Shown piece after piece: positions 17,633-28,463 of a stretch of 64,000 nt of DNA. The stretch covers positions 1 through 64,000 of the forward strand of contig JBBRTB010000004.1 in NCBI GenBank assembly GCA_038244815.1, in the 5' to 3' direction. Every line of letters begins with the position of its first letter. Positions within the stretch are counted from its first letter, which is position 1. Under the pieces are notes generated by a model that was not told the DNA's origin, did no database searches, and was given only the letters and a program-made list of their open reading frames with translations. The translations under genes and the position numbers were made by a program. The stretch is from DASVHS01 sp038244815 (GTDB taxonomy: Bacteria; Acidobacteriota; Thermoanaerobaculia; Gp7-AA8).

Positions 17633-18709
17633 TTAGAAACTGACGAGCATCTTGATGCCGTACAACGTCGTCTTCGCCGCCGCCCCGGTCACCACCAGCG
17701 AGTCGTAGTCAAGCATCAGGGCTGAGGTCACCTTCGCCAGGTTCGGGAACCAGTACGCGACGCCGGCGATGTTGCGCTTCCGTTTGAGACTGGCGTTCTT
17801 GTTCGGTTTCAGCTCGTCGTGGCGGAACAGCAGCTCCCACCCGTGGCCGAGCTTCGGCGTGACCCAGACGGAGTACCCGGTGGCGTCCGACTCCGGCTTG
17901 GCCGTCGAGGACTGATCCTTCGCCGAGAGATATTCGGCCGCGGCGTTGACGAAGGGGTGCTCGAACGACACCTGGCCCACGAGCCGTTCTTTCTTCGCGC
18001 TCTGCACGTAGTGATCTTCATCGGCGAACGCCGTCAGACGCAGCCCCTTGAGCGGCCCGCTCAGCGGAAGCGGGCGCACGGTGGCACGCAGCTGCAAAGC
18101 CTTCTGGTTGTTGGCTTCCGGATGGTTGTATCCCTCGCCGTTGTAGACGCCGGCGTGGAGGTCGCCGTAGTTGCCGGGAAAGTTCCAGTGTCCTGAGAAG
18201 CCGAGGTCGGACGAGGTGAGAAAGCCTTCACGGTCGACGAAGATGGGACCCTGGAACCGATAGCGGTACAGGCTCTCGGCGTAGTCGACGAACGGAGTCT
18301 GTTGCAGGCCGAAGCGCAGCCAGGAGCCATGCGTGGTCCACTGGTCGAGGTTGAACTGGCCGAACGCGTATTTGAGGCGGAACGTGTAGCTGCCGTTGAG
18401 CGAGCTGCCGCTTCCGGTTTCGCGAGTGATGTCCGGAGTGATGCGGAATGCCAGCAGGTGATTCAGATTGCCGGTGAAGTTGATGTACGCGCGGCCGACG
18501 TTGAACGCATCCGGATGGATGGTGTTGCCGTCCGCGTCCGTGGTCTGCGGAGAGTCCTGGTACGTGAAGTCGCCGAAGATCGTCGCACCGATATTGACTT
18601 TGGGCGTGTCGTCCGGCGGTGTGTGTCCCGCGGCCGGCGTCACCTGCGCCGAAGCGGCCACCGCGAGCAATGACACCACTGTCACGGCCATGAAGCGAGA
18701 ACGCAGCAT
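17633..18709 (-). CDS. OprP/OprO-like phosphate-selective porin
   Basis: A 358-residue outer-membrane protein with a signal peptide (residues 1-21, ending ASAQ), alternating beta-strand pattern and a terminal Phe typical of porins. The segments NVGRAYINFTGNLNHLLAFR and FGLQQTPFVDYAESLYRYRF resemble the phosphate-selective porin O/P family. It begins the pst transcript, 9 nt before the pstS remnant. GGAGG precedes the ATG and a candidate PHO box plus TATAAA lies upstream. Its role would be to let phosphate or polyphosphate across the outer membrane. Confidence 0.85.
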   Translation of the reverse strand: MLRSRFMAVTVVSLLAVAASAQVTPAAGHTPPDDTPKVNIGATIFGDFTYQDSPQTTDADGNTIHPDAFNVGRAYINFTGNLNHLLAFRITPDITRETGSGSSLNGSYTFRLKYAFGQFNLDQWTTHGSWLRFGLQQTPFVDYAESLYRYRFQGPIFVDREGFLTSSDLGFSGHWNFPGNYGDLHAGVYNGEGYNHPEANNQKALQLRATVRPLPLSGPLKGLRLTAFADEDHYVQSAKKERLVGQVSFEHPFVNAAAEYLSAKDQSSTAKPESDATGYSVWVTPKLGHGWELLFRHDELKPNKNASLKRKRNIAGVAYWFPNLAKVTSALMLDYDSLVVTGAAAKTTLYGIKMLVSF

Positions 18710-18749
18710 TCACTACCTCCTTGTTCGCGCGGATCGTAATGACACCGCG

Positions 18750-18787
18750 TTTATAGCGTTTGTGCGCAACGTAAATTCGAAGTAAAG
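18750..18787 (-). promoter_or_regulatory. Candidate PHO box and -10 of the porin-pst operon
   Basis: On the minus strand, CTTTACTTCGAATTTAC (18787-18771) holds two TTTAC half-sites 11 bp apart. After 15 bp comes TATAAA (18755-18750), then a ribosome-binding site and the porin start. The box takes the place of the -35, as at PhoB-activated promoters. Confidence 0.65.
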
Positions 18788-18799
18788 GCGTTGGCGCGC

Positions 18800-19528
18800 T
18801 CAGCGCGCGTACGCGCGCAACGCCGGCACGCGCTCGAAACGCCATCTTCTGTGCTCGTACACGGCCGCGGTCAGCGCGCCACCATAGACACACCCCGTGT
18901 CCAGCCCGATGGCATGGTCTCTTCGGAGCACGCGCCGCAGCGGCGTGTGTCCGAAGAGCACGGTTCGCGGGCCGTTCCACCGGTCGCACCACAGGACCGA
19001 ATCGTCCGACGCCTTATCGCCGGCACGCTGCCAGCCGTCCCCATCCCGCCGGATGTAGCGCAGGCGAACGAGGTCGTCGGAACGCGTGCCAACCGCCTCC
19101 GCCGACACATTCATGCGCGGAAAAAAGCCACCATGGACGACCGCCGCGTTAATCGACGGAAGATCGATCACGACCGGCCAGCTTCCGATGTAGGCCAGGA
19201 GATCGCGGCGCCCGACGACGCGGCGGTCCTCTGCGGGAAGGATCAGGCGCCGCCAACGGTGGCGCGACCACGTCAAAAGCTTCTGCTCGTTGTTTCCCTG
19301 GACGGACCGGAATCCGTTGTCGCGGAACAGCCTCAGGCAGAGATCCGGGCGCGGCCCCTTGCGGACGAGATCTCCGGTCGCGATCACGAGATCGCGCGCG
19401 CGTACGTCCAGGCGTCCGAGCAACATCCGCAGCTCATCGATGCAGCCGTGAATGTCCCCGATGACGATGACCCGTCCCCGCTCCGGTGTCTTGATGGTCT
19501 CGAATCGTTCCGTCACGGACGAAAGCAC
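18800..19528 (-). CDS. PPP-family metallophosphatase (ApaH/PrpE-like)
   Basis: A 242-residue Ser/Thr-type or diadenosine-polyphosphate-type phosphatase. The motifs GDIHG (residue 25), GDLVRKGP (52), GNNE (about 78), VHGGF (about 132) and GHTPLRR (about 195) follow the PPP order. The usual GNH(E/D) His, which acts as proton donor, is replaced by Asn here. The GTG at 19528 lies 9 nt after the large histidine kinase stop, and a later GTG at 19516 is possible. It sits between the phosphate island and the kinase. The true substrate is unclear. Confidence 0.82.
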   Translation of the reverse strand: MLSSVTERFETIKTPERGRVIVIGDIHGCIDELRMLLGRLDVRARDLVIATGDLVRKGPRPDLCLRLFRDNGFRSVQGNNEQKLLTWSRHRWRRLILPAEDRRVVGRRDLLAYIGSWPVVIDLPSINAAVVHGGFFPRMNVSAEAVGTRSDDLVRLRYIRRDGDGWQRAGDKASDDSVLWCDRWNGPRTVLFGHTPLRRVLRRDHAIGLDTGCVYGGALTAAVYEHRRWRFERVPALRAYAR

Positions 19529-19537
19529 AAGCGAAGG

Positions 19538-22500
19538 TCAGGCCTGCGGGAGCGTGACGGTGAACACGGAGCCTTTGCCCTCTTCGCTCTCGACGATGAT
19601 CCGGCCGCGATGCGCTTCCACAATCGCCTTGGCGATGTAGAGGCCGAGGCCCAGCCCGCCGTAGTAGCGGCTGGAAACGTTGCGGGCGCGGTGAAAGCGC
19701 TCGAACAACTGGTCGATCTCGTCGCTGGGAATGCCGATGCCGCGATCGATCACCGATGTGCGCAGCATTCCGTCCACCGAGAGGATCCGTACGTCGACTT
19801 CACTTCCGTCGGGCGAATACTTGATGGCGTTGGAGAGCAGATTGTCGATGACCTGGCGCATCCGATCGGGATCAGCCTCCACGATCGTATCCGGCGCCTG
19901 GGCCGCGAAGTTGACCGTTCGCGACGGGAACTGCACGCGGAAGGCCGATGCCCGCCGTTCCAGGAACTCCACCCAGCGGATCGGCTGCGCGTGAATCTCC
20001 AACCGGTTCGTCTCGATCCGCGAGACGTCGAGCAGTTCCGCGATCAGCCCCATCATGCGATCGATCTCGCCGAGCACGGCATTGATGTACGTGGCGCGTT
20101 CGTCCGGCGAGAGATCATTGACCGTCTGCGAGAGCAACTGCGTGTATCCCCTGATCGTCGTGAGCGGCGTGCGCAGCTCATGCGAGGCCACCGATAGAAA
20201 CTCGTCCTTCTTGCGATCGAGCTCCTGCAAGGCGGTGATGTCGCGGATGACGAGCACCGCGCCGACGATGCCGTTGCTCTCGATTGGCGCGGCGGCGATC
20301 GAGAGATCGAGGTCCTTGTGCGTCAGCGCGTGCATGCCGATAGCCAGGTAATCGGGAACGGTCTGGCCGCGCAAGGCGCGCGCCTGAGGCAGATCGGCGG
20401 GCAGGACCGGGCGGCCGTCGGCGTAGCGCAAGGCAAAGAGCGCGAACGATCCGTTGTCCACGGCGTCGGTCCGCGACCCCAGCCCGAACATCGTCAGCGC
20501 CGCCTGGTTGACGTCGACGACCTGGCCGTTGGCGTCGTAGACCCAAAGCGCATCGGTCATCGACCCGAGGATCGAATCGAGCCGGGCGGAGCGCTCGGCC
20601 ATCATCCTGGCCAGGTCCTCGATCTCCCTCTTGGCGCGGACCTGGTCGGTGACGTCCTGGATCAGCACGGTCAGGCTCTGCGTGCTTCCTGAAAAGCGAC
20701 CGCGCACCGGGGAGATGATGCGATTGATGTACAACCGGTGCGGCGAAGCGGCGATCTCGAAGGCCTCATCTACACGGGCCTCGCCGGTCTCGGCGACGTT
20801 TTTCAGAACCCGCTCAAAACCAGGAATGACTTCTTCCGCGCGCAGGCCGATGACTTTCGTTTCCGGCGAGATCTTTCCGTAGCTCGAGGCGAAGTCCATG
20901 AAACGGGCGTTGGCGAGGTCGAATCGCAGCTCGTCGGCCGAGAACACCGCGATGCCGACGGGTGCGGTTTCCAGCACCGCTTCGAAACGCACGCGGGCGT
21001 CCACTTCACGCCGAGCCAGATCTTCGGCCGCGCGGTGGCCTTCCTGAGAGATCCGGGTCAGCCGGTGGATGTGGCTGGCCGCTCCGATGCGCTCCGCCAC
21101 CGACTGCACGAACTCGAGGTCCTCCGCCGTGAAGCTGCGAGCCGACTCGGAGCGCGACACCACCAATGCGCCGATGCGGTCGCCGTACGATTCGATCGCG
21201 CAGGCGATGACGCTCTCCTCGCGCAGCGCGGCGATGAGCTCTTTCTCCAGCGGCGAGCGCCCGAAGTCGATCATCGCTTCACCCGTCACGTCCGAATAGA
21301 ACAGGGGGCGGCCGAGCTGGAAGGCCGTACCGGGAAGGCCCTCACCGGCGTGAAACGGATTCCGGCGGACGTGATCGCGATAGGCCTCGAACGCGTCGGC
21401 TGTCGGTCCCGACGCGGCGAAGCCGGCCACGTACAGTTCGCTCGACTGCGCGTGGTACATGTAAATCACGGCCGAACCGTTAATGGCCTGGGCCACGCGG
21501 CTGGCCGGCTCGTCGAGGTCATCGAATGACGACTCGAGGGTCACCTTTTCCAGGCCCAGACCGGCCAGGCACTCGGCACGGCGGCGGCGCGAGGCCTCGC
21601 GCTCCCGGCTTTGCCGCTCCTCCCCGACCTGTGCGGTCACATCCTGCACGAGCACGGTGACGCTTTGTGTGACGCCGGAGAACCGTCCGCGCACAGCGGA
21701 AATGATCCGGTTCACATAGAGAGTTTCCCGCGCTCCCCTCACCTCCATCGCTTCGTCGATGCGCGGCTCGCCCGACTCGGCGACTCTCCTCAGCACCGAT
21801 TCCAGTCCGGGGATGACCTCGGCGCCGCGCAGTCCGATCACCTTCGTGTCGCTGGAGATCCGCCCGTACTGAGCGGCGAATTCGAGGAAGCGCGCGTTGG
21901 CGAGGTCGAATCGCAACTCGTCGGCGGAGAAGACAGCGACGCCGATCGGCGCCGTCTCCAGCACGGCCTCGAAGCGCACCCGGGCGTCGACTTCGCTGCG
22001 CGCCAGCTCGTCCGCGGCGCGATGACCCTCCTGTGACATCCGGGTGAGCCGGTGAACATGGCTGGCCGCTCCGATCCGCTCCGCCACGGCCTGCGCGAAT
22101 TCGAGATCCTCGGCATTGAAGTTTCGCCGCGGATCGGACTGCGAGAGGATGATCGCGCCGATCCGCTGGCCGTACGACTCGATGGGACAGGCGATGAGAC
22201 TCTGCTCGCGCATCGCCGCCTTCAGCTTCTTTTCCTCTTCGGCGCGGGCATAGTCGATGACGGCGTTTCCGCGGATCTCGTAGAACAGAAGGGGACGTCC
22301 GATCTGGAACACCGTCCCGGCCAGCCCCTCACCCGGACGGATCGGATGCTTTACCAGGTACTGGCGAACGATGTCGAGATCGTTCTGCTGCGAAGCCCAG
22401 CCCACCAGATCGAGCAGGCCTGTGGACGATCGATAGAGATAGATCTGTACGATCCCGCCGATGGCCTCGGCCACTCTCCGCGCCGGATCGTCGAGATCGT

Positions 22501-23770
22501 CGAACGACGGCTGGAGCGTCACCGCTTCGAGTCCCGGGTTGGCCAGACACTCGCCGCGACGGCGCCGCCACGCTTCACGCTCCGCGCTCTGACGCTCGTC
22601 CGTGATGTCACGCGAGAGCACGACCGAGCCGACGATGCGGCCTTTCTCGTCACGGATCGGTGCGGCTTTGAAATTGACCACGTGCTCGTCGCCGCTCCGA
22701 GAATCCCGAAGCAGATAGTCTGACTTGACGTGATCTCCGCGCAGCGCGCGCATGGAAGGCACCTCGCCGGGACTCAACAGCGTGCCATCGAGGTATCGGG
22801 GAGTGTTCGCGCCGATCGGCCCCTCCACACCCCGGACGAATGAAACGACCGGATCACGCTGCGCGGCGGTGTTCAGCCGCTCCAGCCTGCCGTTCGCGTC
22901 GTAGATCGATGCCGACTCCGGGATCTGATCGAGGATGGCGTTGACCTTCGTCGTCTCACGAGCAGCACGGTCGTGGATCAGCGTGTTGTTGATGGCGATC
23001 GTCGCAAAGCGCCCGATCTCCTGAAACAAACCGATCTCTTCATCGGTCCAGTCGCGAGCCAGGTCGCATTGATGCAGGCCGAAGGCCCACGGCTCGTCGC
23101 CGGCCGGACGGAGGATCTGCACGATTTCCGATCGCACGCCGTAACGTGCGGTCAGATCCGCATCAAGATCGGAATCACCTTCCCTGACCACGACCGGCCG
23201 GTTCGACTCGATGGCGCGGCGAATCAGATTCTTCGATTTTGCCAGCGGCACGGGTCCACGATCCTCGGGTCCGGCCACCTCCGGTGCGCTAACCGAGAAA
23301 ATCACTTTCGCAAACTCGGCCTCCTCGCTGACCGGGCGAATGAGCCAGGCGCGATCGGCGCCCAGCTTCTCCCTCGTGATTCTGACGATCCTGCGCACCA
23401 CTTCGTGGAGATCGGATGTTGCCGTGAAGGACTCGAGTATGTCCGTCAGGAATCGATAGCGCTCTTCGGTCGCTGGCCGCGGGCCGCCGTTGAGGTGCTG
23501 GCCCATCAAGGTGCGCACCGCGGCGTCGTCGCCGTTGCAGTCCGGCAACTCGAGCAAACGCGCGTTGGGCTGTTTCGTCCTGGCCACCCGGGTGAGCTCG
23601 CGGCCCCGGTCACCGGAGACGGCAATCACACTGAACGACTCCTGGTCGAGGAGGCCGATGGCCTCATCTTCATTCCGTGCAACAACCGGCCAGAAGTTCA
23701 GCGATCGTGCGATTTCCGCTGAGGCGCGCGCCGCCGTCTCGCCAGCGAGGATCAGAACGCGGTTGGACAT
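19538..23770 (-). CDS. Multi-sensor GAF/PAS histidine kinase, 1410 residues
   Basis: A soluble-looking hybrid sensor. A receiver-like N-terminus (1-110) is followed by GAF (120-270), PAS (280-400), two tandem GAF-PAS units at about 403-729 and 730-1050, another PAS (about 1060-1180), HisKA with ASHELRTPLTTIRGY near 1195 and HATPase with NLLSNAIKYSPDG and GGLGLGLYIAKAIVEAH. The two GAF-PAS units are close copies of each other in both protein and DNA. The N-terminal domain has lost some receiver residues. No transmembrane segment is seen. Possible partners include the metallophosphatase 9 nt downstream; no regulator is adjacent. Confidence 0.9.
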   Translation of the reverse strand: MSNRVLILAGETAARASAEIARSLNFWPVVARNEDEAIGLLDQESFSVIAVSGDRGRELTRVARTKQPNARLLELPDCNGDDAAVRTLMGQHLNGGPRPATEERYRFLTDILESFTATSDLHEVVRRIVRITREKLGADRAWLIRPVSEEAEFAKVIFSVSAPEVAGPEDRGPVPLAKSKNLIRRAIESNRPVVVREGDSDLDADLTARYGVRSEIVQILRPAGDEPWAFGLHQCDLARDWTDEEIGLFQEIGRFATIAINNTLIHDRAARETTKVNAILDQIPESASIYDANGRLERLNTAAQRDPVVSFVRGVEGPIGANTPRYLDGTLLSPGEVPSMRALRGDHVKSDYLLRDSRSGDEHVVNFKAAPIRDEKGRIVGSVVLSRDITDERQSAEREAWRRRRGECLANPGLEAVTLQPSFDDLDDPARRVAEAIGGIVQIYLYRSSTGLLDLVGWASQQNDLDIVRQYLVKHPIRPGEGLAGTVFQIGRPLLFYEIRGNAVIDYARAEEEKKLKAAMREQSLIACPIESYGQRIGAIILSQSDPRRNFNAEDLEFAQAVAERIGAASHVHRLTRMSQEGHRAADELARSEVDARVRFEAVLETAPIGVAVFSADELRFDLANARFLEFAAQYGRISSDTKVIGLRGAEVIPGLESVLRRVAESGEPRIDEAMEVRGARETLYVNRIISAVRGRFSGVTQSVTVLVQDVTAQVGEERQSREREASRRRRAECLAGLGLEKVTLESSFDDLDEPASRVAQAINGSAVIYMYHAQSSELYVAGFAASGPTADAFEAYRDHVRRNPFHAGEGLPGTAFQLGRPLFYSDVTGEAMIDFGRSPLEKELIAALREESVIACAIESYGDRIGALVVSRSESARSFTAEDLEFVQSVAERIGAASHIHRLTRISQEGHRAAEDLARREVDARVRFEAVLETAPVGIAVFSADELRFDLANARFMDFASSYGKISPETKVIGLRAEEVIPGFERVLKNVAETGEARVDEAFEIAASPHRLYINRIISPVRGRFSGSTQSLTVLIQDVTDQVRAKREIEDLARMMAERSARLDSILGSMTDALWVYDANGQVVDVNQAALTMFGLGSRTDAVDNGSFALFALRYADGRPVLPADLPQARALRGQTVPDYLAIGMHALTHKDLDLSIAAAPIESNGIVGAVLVIRDITALQELDRKKDEFLSVASHELRTPLTTIRGYTQLLSQTVNDLSPDERATYINAVLGEIDRMMGLIAELLDVSRIETNRLEIHAQPIRWVEFLERRASAFRVQFPSRTVNFAAQAPDTIVEADPDRMRQVIDNLLSNAIKYSPDGSEVDVRILSVDGMLRTSVIDRGIGIPSDEIDQLFERFHRARNVSSRYYGGLGLGLYIAKAIVEAHRGRIIVESEEGKGSVFTVTLPQA

Positions 23771-23833
23771 GAATATTCGGTCGGCCGACGAGCCGCGGAC
23801 ATGCTACCAGCATCTCTCAATACAATGGACGGT

Positions 23834-24616
23834 ATGCCCAAGCGGTCATTCGACGATCTCGTCAACCTGATGAAAACGCTCCGTGGCCCCGGCGGATGTC
23901 CCTGGGACCGGAAGCAGAATCTGCCCGATCTCAAGCCCTTTGTGATCGAAGAAGCCTACGAGGTGGTCGACGCCATCGACCGAAACGAGCGCGGCGCCCT
24001 GATGGAGGAAGTGGGCGACCTCCTCCTCGAGTCCGTGTTCATCGCCGAGATCACGCGTGAAGAAGGCTCCTTCGACGTCTACGACTCGATCACCGCCATC
24101 CACGACAAACTGGTGCGGCGGCATCCCCACGTCTTCGCCGATGTCGAGGCCCGTGACGCCGAACAGGTTCTGGTCAACTGGGAGAAGCTCAAGAACGAGG
24201 AGCGCAAAGCGGAGAACAAGAGCGTCCTGTCGGGCGTGCCAGGGTCGCTGCCGGCTCTTTTGAAAGCGTCGCGGCTGACCGAGAAGGCAGCGCGCGTGGG
24301 ATTCGACTGGAGGCGCACCGGCGACGTCTTCGACAAACTCGACGAGGAGATCGGCGAGTTGCGGGAGGCGGTGGAGGGCGGCGAGTCCTCGCGCATCGAG
24401 GACGAGATGGGCGATCTCCTGTTCACGATCGCCAACATCGCCCGCAAGACCGGCGTGAACCCCGAGGAGGCGCTGCAGTCGACGAACCGGAAGTTCACGC
24501 GGCGGTTCGAGTCGATGGAATCGGCGGTGCGTGCCGGCGGCCGCAACCTCGATCAACTGTCGCTCCAGGAGATGGACGCACTCTGGGACAAAGCGAAGGA
24601 AGCCGAGCGCTCGTGA
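23834..24616 (+). CDS. mazG: Nucleoside triphosphate pyrophosphohydrolase MazG
   Basis: A 260-residue two-domain MazG that hydrolyses NTPs to NMP and pyrophosphate, as a house-cleaning or stringent-response factor. The core LRGPGGCPWDRKQN is near residue 15, the metal-binding EEVGDLLLESVF near 57 and its second-domain partner EDEMGDLLFTIANI near 192. The start is ATG 23834, where the family begins. TACAAT (23821-23826) ends 7 nt upstream and there is no ribosome-binding site, a leaderless arrangement. The stop overlaps yidD. Confidence 0.95.
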   Translation: MPKRSFDDLVNLMKTLRGPGGCPWDRKQNLPDLKPFVIEEAYEVVDAIDRNERGALMEEVGDLLLESVFIAEITREEGSFDVYDSITAIHDKLVRRHPHVFADVEARDAEQVLVNWEKLKNEERKAENKSVLSGVPGSLPALLKASRLTEKAARVGFDWRRTGDVFDKLDEEIGELREAVEGGESSRIEDEMGDLLFTIANIARKTGVNPEEALQSTNRKFTRRFESMESAVRAGGRNLDQLSLQEMDALWDKAKEAERS

Positions 24617-24915
24617 GGTTCCGGGTCGTCGCGCTCATCGTGCTGGCGTTGCTGGTCGTCGTCACACACGACCTGGCACATGAGCCGCGCCACTCCTACA
24701 GCGCGCACGCGGCCATCGCCGCCATCGATGTCTATCGCGCACACGTGTCCCCCCATCTCAAGGGCGTCATCTACTGCCGCTTCAAACCGACCTGCTCCGC
24801 CTACGGTCGCGAGGTCATCCGCAAATACGGATTCGCGCGCGGGTCGCTGAAGGCCGTCGTGCGCATCGCCAGGTGCGGCCCGTGGACGAAGATGGGAACC
24901 GTGGACCCGCCGTAG
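24613..24915 (+). CDS. yidD: Membrane protein insertion efficiency factor YidD
   Basis: A 100-residue YidD/DUF37 protein. An N-terminal hydrophobic helix (residues 4-20) is followed by the family core IDVYRAHVSPHLKG and CRFKPTCSAYGREVIRKYG. It associates with the inner membrane and assists YidC-dependent insertion. The GTG start overlaps the mazG stop (GTGA). It is usually found with rnpA-yidC, so its place after mazG is atypical. Confidence 0.93.
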   Translation: MRFRVVALIVLALLVVVTHDLAHEPRHSYSAHAAIAAIDVYRAHVSPHLKGVIYCRFKPTCSAYGREVIRKYGFARGSLKAVVRIARCGPWTKMGTVDPP

Positions 24916-24943
24916 ACAGACGCCGTGCCGCGCCGGCACCACC

Positions 24944-25588
24944 TCAGATCAGCGGTTCCTCGGCACTCGGGCACAGCTCGTTCAGCCGGCATTCCGAGCA
25001 TTTCGGTTTTCTGGCCACGCAGATCGTCCGCCCATGTTCGATCAAGCGGTGCGAAAAGCTCGTCCAGTCCTTTTTCGGAATCAGTGCCATGAGATCCTGC
25101 TCGATCTTTTCCGCATCCGCATGCGCGGTCAGTCCCAGCCGGCCGGCGACGCGCGTCACGTGCGTGTCGACAACGATTCCCACCGCAGTCTTGAACGCGT
25201 TCGCCAGCACGACGTTCGCGGTCTTGCGTCCGACGCCGGGCAGCGCGGTCAACTCCTCCATCGTCCGCGGCACCTCACCGCCGTGACGCTCCATGATGGC
25301 CTTGCCGACGCCGATGACCGCTTTGGCTTTGTTGCGGTAGAACCCGGTCTGCCGGACGTCCTTTTCCATCTCGGTCTGTGACGCGCTCGCAAGTTCGGCC
25401 GGGCCCGGATACTTGCGGAAGAGCGACTTCGTGACGATGTTCACGCGCACGTCGGTGCTCTGCGCGGAGAGGATCGTGGCCACGAGCAGCTCGAACGGAC
25501 TGGTGAAATCCAGCGAGCATTTCGCCTTCGGGTACATCTGCTTCAGTTTCGAGACGATGTCGAGGGCGCGCTCCTGCTTCCTGGTCAC
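24944..25588 (-). CDS. nth: Endonuclease III (DNA glycosylase/AP lyase)
   Basis: A 214-residue base-excision repair enzyme for oxidised pyrimidines. The helix-hairpin-helix is LPGVGRKTANVVL near residue 117, the catalytic Asp lies in VDTHVTRVAGRLG near 140, and the 4Fe-4S ligands are C-x6-C-x2-C-x5-C in CVARKPKCSECRLNELC at the end. It starts at GTG 25588. Divergent from hutU; the two share a 30-bp promoter region. Confidence 0.96.
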   Translation of the reverse strand: MTRKQERALDIVSKLKQMYPKAKCSLDFTSPFELLVATILSAQSTDVRVNIVTKSLFRKYPGPAELASASQTEMEKDVRQTGFYRNKAKAVIGVGKAIMERHGGEVPRTMEELTALPGVGRKTANVVLANAFKTAVGIVVDTHVTRVAGRLGLTAHADAEKIEQDLMALIPKKDWTSFSHRLIEHGRTICVARKPKCSECRLNELCPSAEEPLI

Positions 25589-25618
25589 CGGCGGATTCTG
25601 TCATTAGAATCCCCATGA

Positions 25619-27286
<1,668 letters not shown>

Positions 27287-27349
27287 AGCAATTCCACGCC
27301 TGGCACCCCTGTTCTGAAGAGTCCCCGCAAAAACCCACTGGAGGCGTTC

Positions 27350-28462
27350 GTGATCGAAGCAAGAAAAAAAGACTGGGTGAACATCGCGTTTCTCACCCTC
27401 ACCCCCGTGGTCGGCACCGTCGGTACGGCCCTTTACACGTGGTACGCCGGATTCCACCTCTGGATGCTGCTGCTGACCGTCGGCATGTACGCGCTTGTGG
27501 GCATGTCGATCTGCGCGGGTTACCACCGCTTCTTCTCGCACAAGACCTACGAGGCCTCGCCTGTCCTGCAGGCGCTGTTCGCGTTCTTCGGAGCGATGGC
27601 CGCGGAGAACTCGATCCTCTGGTGGTCCTCGAGCCATCGCAACCACCACAAGTATCAGGACAAGGATTGGGATCCGTACAACATCAAGCGTGGATTCTGG
27701 TGGGCGCACATCCTGTGGATCTTCTACAAGGTTGATCGGAAGCCGGACTCGTTCGACAACTCTCCCGATCTTCTGGCGAACCCCATCGTCATGTGGCAGC
27801 ACCGCTGGAAGAACACGATTCTGATCCTCGGCGGCTTCGGGATTCCGACGCTCATCGGCGCGATGTTCGGCGATCCCATCGCCGGATTGCTGTGGGGAGG
27901 GTTCCTCCGCATCGTCGTCGTTCACCACACCACGTTCTTCGTGAACTCGCTCGCGCATACGCTCGGCAAGCCGACGTACAACGCCGACGCATCCGCACGC
28001 GACAACTGGCTCGTGGCTCTTCTCACCCTCGGCGAGGGCTATCACAGCTTCCATCACCGCTTCCCTTCAGACTTCCGCAACGGCATCGCCTGGTATCACT
28101 TGGATCCGGCGAAGTGGTTCATCCGCAGCGCGCGGTGGATGGGTCTGGCCAGCGATCTCCGCTCGGTGACGCCGCCGCAGATCGAGCAGGCGCGGCTCAG
28201 CGCTGCTCTCCGGATCGTCGAGCCGAGGATCGAGAACGTGCATGGACGGCTGGCCGACGAGGTGCGCGCGCGCATCAAGGAAGCGGCCGATCATCTCGAA
28301 GTGGCGGTTGCACTCTGGCGGCAGCATCTGGAAGAGCGCGCCGCCGGCGTCTCGAAGCGCTGGCGGGAAACGAGGCGCCGCGCGCGGTTCTCGGTCAGAC
28401 AGGCGCGCCGTAATTGGAAAGATGCGCTGCGCATGCTGGCGCGGATTCCCGAAGCAGCCTGA
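27350..28462 (+). CDS. Membrane fatty-acid desaturase
   Basis: A 370-residue acyl-CoA/acyl-lipid delta-9-type desaturase. All three histidine boxes are present: HRFFSH near residue 61, HRNHH near 98 and HSFHH near 230, with paired hydrophobic segments between. The last 90 residues after the catalytic core form a charged, Arg/Ala-rich helical extension not needed in the family. It starts at GTG 27350 after CTGGAGG. It introduces double bonds into membrane lipids. Confidence 0.92.
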   Translation: MIEARKKDWVNIAFLTLTPVVGTVGTALYTWYAGFHLWMLLLTVGMYALVGMSICAGYHRFFSHKTYEASPVLQALFAFFGAMAAENSILWWSSSHRNHHKYQDKDWDPYNIKRGFWWAHILWIFYKVDRKPDSFDNSPDLLANPIVMWQHRWKNTILILGGFGIPTLIGAMFGDPIAGLLWGGFLRIVVVHHTTFFVNSLAHTLGKPTYNADASARDNWLVALLTLGEGYHSFHHRFPSDFRNGIAWYHLDPAKWFIRSARWMGLASDLRSVTPPQIEQARLSAALRIVEPRIENVHGRLADEVRARIKEAADHLEVAVALWRQHLEERAAGVSKRWRETRRRARFSVRQARRNWKDALRMLARIPEAA

Positions 28463-28463
28463 T

